From the NCBI GenBank assembly GCA_025924715.1, contig JAICHV010000002.1:1-64000 (forward strand): 64,000 bases of DNA. The letters run 5' to 3'. Source of the stretch: Alphaproteobacteria bacterium (lineage in GTDB: Bacteria; Pseudomonadota; Alphaproteobacteria; Micropepsales; Micropepsaceae). The notes under the pieces were generated by a model. It did no database searches, was not told the DNA's origin, and saw nothing but the letters and a program-made list of their open reading frames with translations. The position numbers and the translations under genes were made by a program. Of the stretch, positions 60,063-64,000 are shown piece after piece. Every line of letters starts with the position of its first letter. The first letter of the stretch is position 1.

Positions 60063-61415
60063 ATGATGGCAGGCCGCCGCGTCTTCTTCAGTGCGACGGC
60101 CTGTTCATTCTTACTGGCAGCCTGTGCGCAATATACGCCTCTTCCCCTCGCGACCAGCGCGCCTCTTGCCAGTTCCCTAACGGAACAAAATACGAAGTCC
60201 GGCGTGCTCGCGCCACTGACCGTGCCCCAGGTGGTCGCCCTGGCCCTTGAGCGCAATCCAGATTTGCGGGCTCTTCGAGCGCGGCACGGTATCGCCCAAT
60301 CCCAATTGCTTCAGGCAGGCGTCCTGCCCAATCCCTCCTTGTCGGGATCTTTTTTACCATTGTTGTCAGGGATCGGGAGCGTACCCGCTTGGACAATCAG
60401 CTTAACTCAAGATATCAAGCCGCTGATAACCTATCGTTCGAAGGTGCGCGGCGCCGAATATTCTGCCCAGCAGGTGGACGCGGAAATCCTGTGGCAGGAG
60501 TGGCTAATAGCGGGACAGGCGCGGCAATTGGCAGTCGACCTGATTGAAGGCGCGAGAACCCGCCCGTTACTTGAACAAGAATACGAATTGTTATCCCGAC
60601 GTAACGCTATATTGCAAAATGCTCTCGTGGCGGGCAACGTCACGTTAGTCACGGCTGCACCGACATTGGTGGCACTGCAAGCGGCCCGCACCAGTCTGGA
60701 TGCGCTCGACCAGCGCCAACTTCATTCACAGCACCAATTGAACGCTTTGCTCGGACTGGCGCCAAGTGCCATGCTGCCCCTGGCCAGCAGTGTCGATCTG
60801 CCGCCCTTTGATCCGGACGCTATCAGGGCACAACTCGCCAGCCTTCCAGACCGTCGTCCGGATATGTTGGCACTTCGACTCGGCTATGCCGCTCAGGATG
60901 AAGCGGTACATGAGCAGATTCTCGCACAGTTCCCCGACCTGGTGCTCGGCGCCAATGCCAATAGCGATAACGCTCGGGTAATCAATGGCGGACCACAAGC
61001 CACAATCGGATTGCCCATATTCGATCGCAATCAGGGCAATGTCGCGATTGCACGTGCGACGCGCGCGCAGCTAAACGCCGCCTATTCAGCCCGGTTGGCG
61101 GCAGTGACAGGCGAGGTAGGCGGATTGCTTCGGGAGATGGAGCAACTATCAGCTCAGCTGGCCGTGGTACGCACCGACCTCCCCGCGGCCCGATTGGCCG
61201 CGACAAGAGCTGCAGCCGCGTTTGGCGCTTCGAACCTCGACGAACGGAGCTATGTCGATCTTCTCACCAACAGCTTCACTAAGGAGCAAGAAGTGATGAG
61301 CCTTGAACTAGCGCTGCTCGATCGGCAAGTCGCTCTGCAGACATTGGTTGGGGCCGACCTGCCGAGCGTTGACACATTGTCCCCTATGGCCAGCGATAGG
61401 ACAGCCCAGCAATGA
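60063..61415 (+). CDS. TolC/CusC-like outer-membrane efflux lipoprotein
   Basis: Outer-membrane factor of a tripartite pump. From ATG 60063 the protein opens MMAGRRVFFSATACSFLLAACAQ with a lipobox (LLAAC), so I prefer this to ATG 59976. Two OEP repeats are visible: LTVPQVVALALERNPDLRALRARHGIAQSQLLQAGVLPNPSLS, and the second half ILAQFPDLVLGANANSDN with IGLPIFDRNQGNVAIARATRAQLNAAYSARLAAVTGEV. About 450 residues. The only outer-membrane factor in the island portion seen, so it may serve more than one pump. Overlaps the adaptor start (ATGA). Confidence 0.88.
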   Translation: MMAGRRVFFSATACSFLLAACAQYTPLPLATSAPLASSLTEQNTKSGVLAPLTVPQVVALALERNPDLRALRARHGIAQSQLLQAGVLPNPSLSGSFLPLLSGIGSVPAWTISLTQDIKPLITYRSKVRGAEYSAQQVDAEILWQEWLIAGQARQLAVDLIEGARTRPLLEQEYELLSRRNAILQNALVAGNVTLVTAAPTLVALQAARTSLDALDQRQLHSQHQLNALLGLAPSAMLPLASSVDLPPFDPDAIRAQLASLPDRRPDMLALRLGYAAQDEAVHEQILAQFPDLVLGANANSDNARVINGGPQATIGLPIFDRNQGNVAIARATRAQLNAAYSARLAAVTGEVGGLLREMEQLSAQLAVVRTDLPAARLAATRAAAAFGASNLDERSYVDLLTNSFTKEQEVMSLELALLDRQVALQTLVGADLPSVDTLSPMASDRTAQQ

Positions 61416-62440
61416 GATCGGCGTGCACAATCCTAGTGACGCTCATGCTGTTGACCGGCTGCGGCCCATCCTCTGACCCTGCGCCCAGTCCCCCCAGTGT
61501 GCTCGTAACCACCGCAGCGGCCGTGCGGGGGAGTTTGCCGGATATTCTCACCGCTTATGGCAGTGCGGCGCCCTCGCTCAGTGGTTCCCAAACGCTCAGC
61601 GTACAGCAAGCCGGCCAAGTTACGCGCCTCAATGCAACCCCCAACGCGACGGTACACAGGGGCCAGACCTTAGTCGTATTCACCGTTGATCCGGCGTCTC
61701 TCAGCGCATATCGCCAAGCCGTAAGCGCCCTGGCGGCGGCGCAGAAGCAGCGCGACACAACCGCCCAATTGCTCGCGCAGCAGTTGGCGACGCGGGATCA
61801 ACTTACGCAAGCCGATAAGGCTGTCTCGGACGCAGCGGCAGCACTTGATGCATTGCGGCAGATCGGCGGTGGCGAGGCTGTGCGTTTTTTAAAGGCGCCA
61901 TTCGATGGAATTGTCTCGGCGATCTCCGTCGCCCAAGGCGATAGAACGCAACCTGGCGCAGCGCTGGTTACTGTGGCCAATGGCAGTGAAATCGTCGCCA
62001 CCGTGGGTGTCGATCCCTCCGTCCGCGCTAGTGTGCGTGCGGGCCAATCCGCAGAACTGAATCGATTGAGCGGCGGCCCACCGGTCGCGGGGCATGTAAT
62101 TCGCGTCGATAGCGCCCTCAATCCCAAAACACGGCAGATCAATGTTGATATCGCGATTGCGGAAGGCGGATTGTTGCCTGGCGAAGCGTTGCGCGCCGGC
62201 ATACGGATCGGCAACGTGCCGGGCTGGATGGTCCCCCATCGTGCTGTGGTGACCTCTGACAACGGCGCTCACCTATATCAGATATCGGCCGGAAAGGCCG
62301 TTGCGGTTCCAGTGACGGTCAGTCTGACTGGCTTGCAAATGGATGTCGTCCAGGGTTCGCTCAACCAGAGCCGCCGGCTGATCGTTGACGGCGCCTACCA
62401 AGTCCAGGATGGCGACGCGGTCCGCGTGGCGGGTCGCTAA
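61412..62440 (+). CDS. RND periplasmic adaptor lipoprotein
   Basis: 342 residues with a lipobox (TLMLLTGCGPS), lipoyl halves (TLSVQQAGQVTRLNATPNATVHRGQTLVVF; FLKAPFDGIVSAISVAQGDRTQPGAALVTV), a short hairpin (about 95-140) and a barrel (VDSALNPKTRQINVDIAIAEGGLLPGEALRAGI). No metal-binding motif. It lies between the outer-membrane factor and the RND permease with overlaps on both sides. Confidence 0.9.
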   Translation: MRSACTILVTLMLLTGCGPSSDPAPSPPSVLVTTAAAVRGSLPDILTAYGSAAPSLSGSQTLSVQQAGQVTRLNATPNATVHRGQTLVVFTVDPASLSAYRQAVSALAAAQKQRDTTAQLLAQQLATRDQLTQADKAVSDAAAALDALRQIGGGEAVRFLKAPFDGIVSAISVAQGDRTQPGAALVTVANGSEIVATVGVDPSVRASVRAGQSAELNRLSGGPPVAGHVIRVDSALNPKTRQINVDIAIAEGGLLPGEALRAGIRIGNVPGWMVPHRAVVTSDNGAHLYQISAGKAVAVPVTVSLTGLQMDVVQGSLNQSRRLIVDGAYQVQDGDAVRVAGR

Positions 62441-64000
62441 TGTCTTTCACCACGCTATTGGGCTCGCAGTCTCGCGCATTTGTCACAATCGCCCTCGCCG
62501 CAACGTTGGCAGGCCTTGTCGCAGCAATCTCACTTCCCATTGGATTATTTCCGCAGGTGGCGTTTCCTCGCGTGGTGGTCGATCTGGATGCTGGGAGCCG
62601 GCCGGCCGATCAGACCGCTCTGCTCATAACCCGTCCCGTGGAAGAGGCGATCCGGGCTGTCCCAGGCGTGCAAGACGTGCGTTCGGAAACCACCCGCGGC
62701 TCGGCTCAGATATCGATTGATTTCGGTTGGGGTCGCGACATGGTCGCGAGCACCCTCCTCGTCGATAGTGCCGTAGCCCGGGCAGTCGGAGGGCTGCCAG
62801 CTGGCACTTCCTACAATGTACGACGAATGGATCCGACGGTCTTTCCGATCATTTCATACGCGCTGCTTTCTGACACGACCTCGCCGGTCGCTCTGCAGGA
62901 CCTTGCACGCTACCAGATCACGCCATTGCTGTCGGCAATCCCCGGTCTCGCGCGTGTCAGCGTCCAGGGTGGCGATACCGCCGAGGTTGAAGTACTCGCC
63001 GATCCCCACCGGTTGAGCGCCTATGGCCTGGCGCTCAGCGATGTCGCAACAGCCATTCGTAACGCCAATGTACTCAGCGCAGTGGGACAAGTGCAGGATC
63101 GTGGCCGTTTGTCGCTCGTCTTAGCCGACCGCACTGTAACCAATGCAGCGAACGTTGGTGCCATTGTGGTACGCGCCGACCCAGCAGGCGTGGTGCGCGT
63201 TAGCGATTTGGCCACAGTGCAGCTCGGCGTTGTTCCGAAGTGGCAACGCATCGTTGAGGACGGCAAGCCAGCTGTCCTGTTCAATATCTATGAGCAACCA
63301 GATGGCAATGCCGTTCAAGTTGCTCACACCGTTGCGCAGAAGTTGCTGGCCTTCAAGTTGCCACCGGGTGTGCGTCTGGTGAATTGGTACGACCAAAGCG
63401 AACTCGTCACCCAATCAGTAGCCAGCGTCCGCGATGCGGTGGTGATGGGATTGCTACTGGCAGCGGCGGTTCTGTTCGTCTTTCTTCGCAACTGGCGGGT
63501 CACGCTCGTTGCGATAATTGTGGTTCCAGCAACCCTGGCCACCACCGTACTGGTGCTGAGCATGCTGGGCATGAGCTTTAACATTATGACGCTAGGAGGC
63601 ATTGCGGCGGCCGTAGGATTGCTGATCGACGATGTGATCGTTATGATTGAGCACATCGCTCGGCGCGCCGGCGTTCTCGGATCGGATGGCCGGCCAGCGG
63701 GAGAAGCCAGCGTGCTTCCGGCAGCTCGCGAATTCATGGCGCCTTTGACCGGTTCAAGTCTGGCAACCTTGATTGTATTCCTCCCGCTCAGCTTCCTGAC
63801 GGGCGTTACCGGAGCCTTTTCCAAGGCGCTGTCGGTCACAATGGCGGCGGCCCTAGCCATATCTTGGGCGATGGCTGCGTTCGTGGTGCCGCTTCTGGCC
63901 TCTGGCCTCGTGGATTTCAAGAAGTGGCATGACCCGGGGGCTGCGGGAAAGGGCTGGCTCGCTCGGCACCATGACGATGCACTCGACTCGCTGACAGAGC
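62440..64000 (+). CDS. RND efflux permease (N-terminal half, cut by window edge)
   Basis: About 520 codons before the window end; the ORF track omits it because it has no stop here. TAATG overlap with the adaptor. Text: FVTIALAATLAGLVAAISLPIGLFPQVAFPRVVVDLDAGSRPADQT, VEEAIRAVPGVQDVRSETTRGSAQISIDF and helix 4 IAAAVGLLIDDVIVMIEHIARRAG. The LLIDD helix resembles the multidrug (HAE-type) rather than the CzcA/CusA groups, so the substrate may not be a metal. A long Leu/Val-rich helix set follows to the edge. Confidence 0.93.
   Translation, partial: MSFTTLLGSQSRAFVTIALAATLAGLVAAISLPIGLFPQVAFPRVVVDLDAGSRPADQTALLITRPVEEAIRAVPGVQDVRSETTRGSAQISIDFGWGRDMVASTLLVDSAVARAVGGLPAGTSYNVRRMDPTVFPIISYALLSDTTSPVALQDLARYQITPLLSAIPGLARVSVQGGDTAEVEVLADPHRLSAYGLALSDVATAIRNANVLSAVGQVQDRGRLSLVLADRTVTNAANVGAIVVRADPAGVVRVSDLATVQLGVVPKWQRIVEDGKPAVLFNIYEQPDGNAVQVAHTVAQKLLAFKLPPGVRLVNWYDQSELVTQSVASVRDAVVMGLLLAAAVLFVFLRNWRVTLVAIIVVPATLATTVLVLSMLGMSFNIMTLGGIAAAVGLLIDDVIVMIEHIARRAGVLGSDGRPAGEASVLPAAREFMAPLTGSSLATLIVFLPLSFLTGVTGAFSKALSVTMAAALAISWAMAAFVVPLLASGLVDFKKWHDPGAAGKGWLARHHDDALDSLTE

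Overview
The window reads as chromosomal DNA of a GC-rich alphaproteobacterium. The evidence is the aroA-cmk-rpsA order, a class II (CP4-like) EPSP synthase, the rnd-kdsD-lptC-lptA-lptB-rpoN-ptsN block, a FYDLN-type acidic protein, an hspH-DUF1150 pair and an HWE-family histidine kinase. A Rhizomicrobium-like or related lineage is my guess from the style of the genes; the sequence alone does not prove it.

Layout. 1-3.7 kb holds housekeeping genes (rpsA partial, cmk, aroA, FYDLN protein, tRNA-Ala). 3.7-10.8 kb holds GC-rich repeats, an unknown protein, a FadL-type outer-membrane protein, secreted proteins, an NHL beta-propeller protein and a GMC oxidoreductase with a Tat-signal partner. 10.8-16.3 kb holds a cysteine-free protein of about 1,466 residues built almost wholly of octapeptides, facing a TonB-like protein with an interrupted C-terminal domain. 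16.3-26 kb holds a PabB-PabC fusion, a small heat-shock operon with a sigma-32-like promoter and a candidate ROSE thermometer, a cyclophilin, the ptsN/rpoN/lpt/kdsD block and RNase D. 25.8-33 kb holds a TonB-like protein, an SUMF1-fold protein, a response regulator/HWE kinase pair with EcfG-like promoter sequences, small membrane proteins and a PQQ dehydrogenase with the lanthanide-type Asp.

From about 33 kb the character changes. A 1-kb gene-poor stretch with repeated GGGTATC motifs precedes a P4-type tyrosine integrase. After it comes a near-continuous metal-resistance island to the window end. It contains: (i) a leftward operon of a CnrY-like, a CnrX-like and an ECF sigma factor (cnrYXH order) running into copA, copB, a YcnI-like gene and a ferric-reductase-like gene; (ii) a divergent copC-copD-DUF305 unit; (iii) a csoR operon diverging, over a 44-bp gap with a perfect operator palindrome, from a Cys-rich mini-protein and a YHS-HMBD P1B copper ATPase; (iv) small Met/Cys-rich and FixH-like periplasmic proteins and CusBA; (v) an XRE repressor with a His-rich tail behind paired operators, a NicO-like exporter and CzcBA; (vi) a two-component system, a PepSY protein and a third outer-membrane factor/adaptor/RND system that is cut by the window end.

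Together the island covers periplasmic copper oxidation and sequestration (CopABC, YcnI), cytoplasmic copper export (P1B ATPase), envelope-spanning efflux (CusBA, CzcBA, third RND) and probably Ni/Co export. Four regulator types are visible: ECF/anti-sigma, CsoR, XRE-His and a two-component system. The most unusual items are the octapeptide-repeat protein, the cnrYXH-type module joined to copAB, the XRE-His/NicO unit with its operator pair, and the hspH leader.
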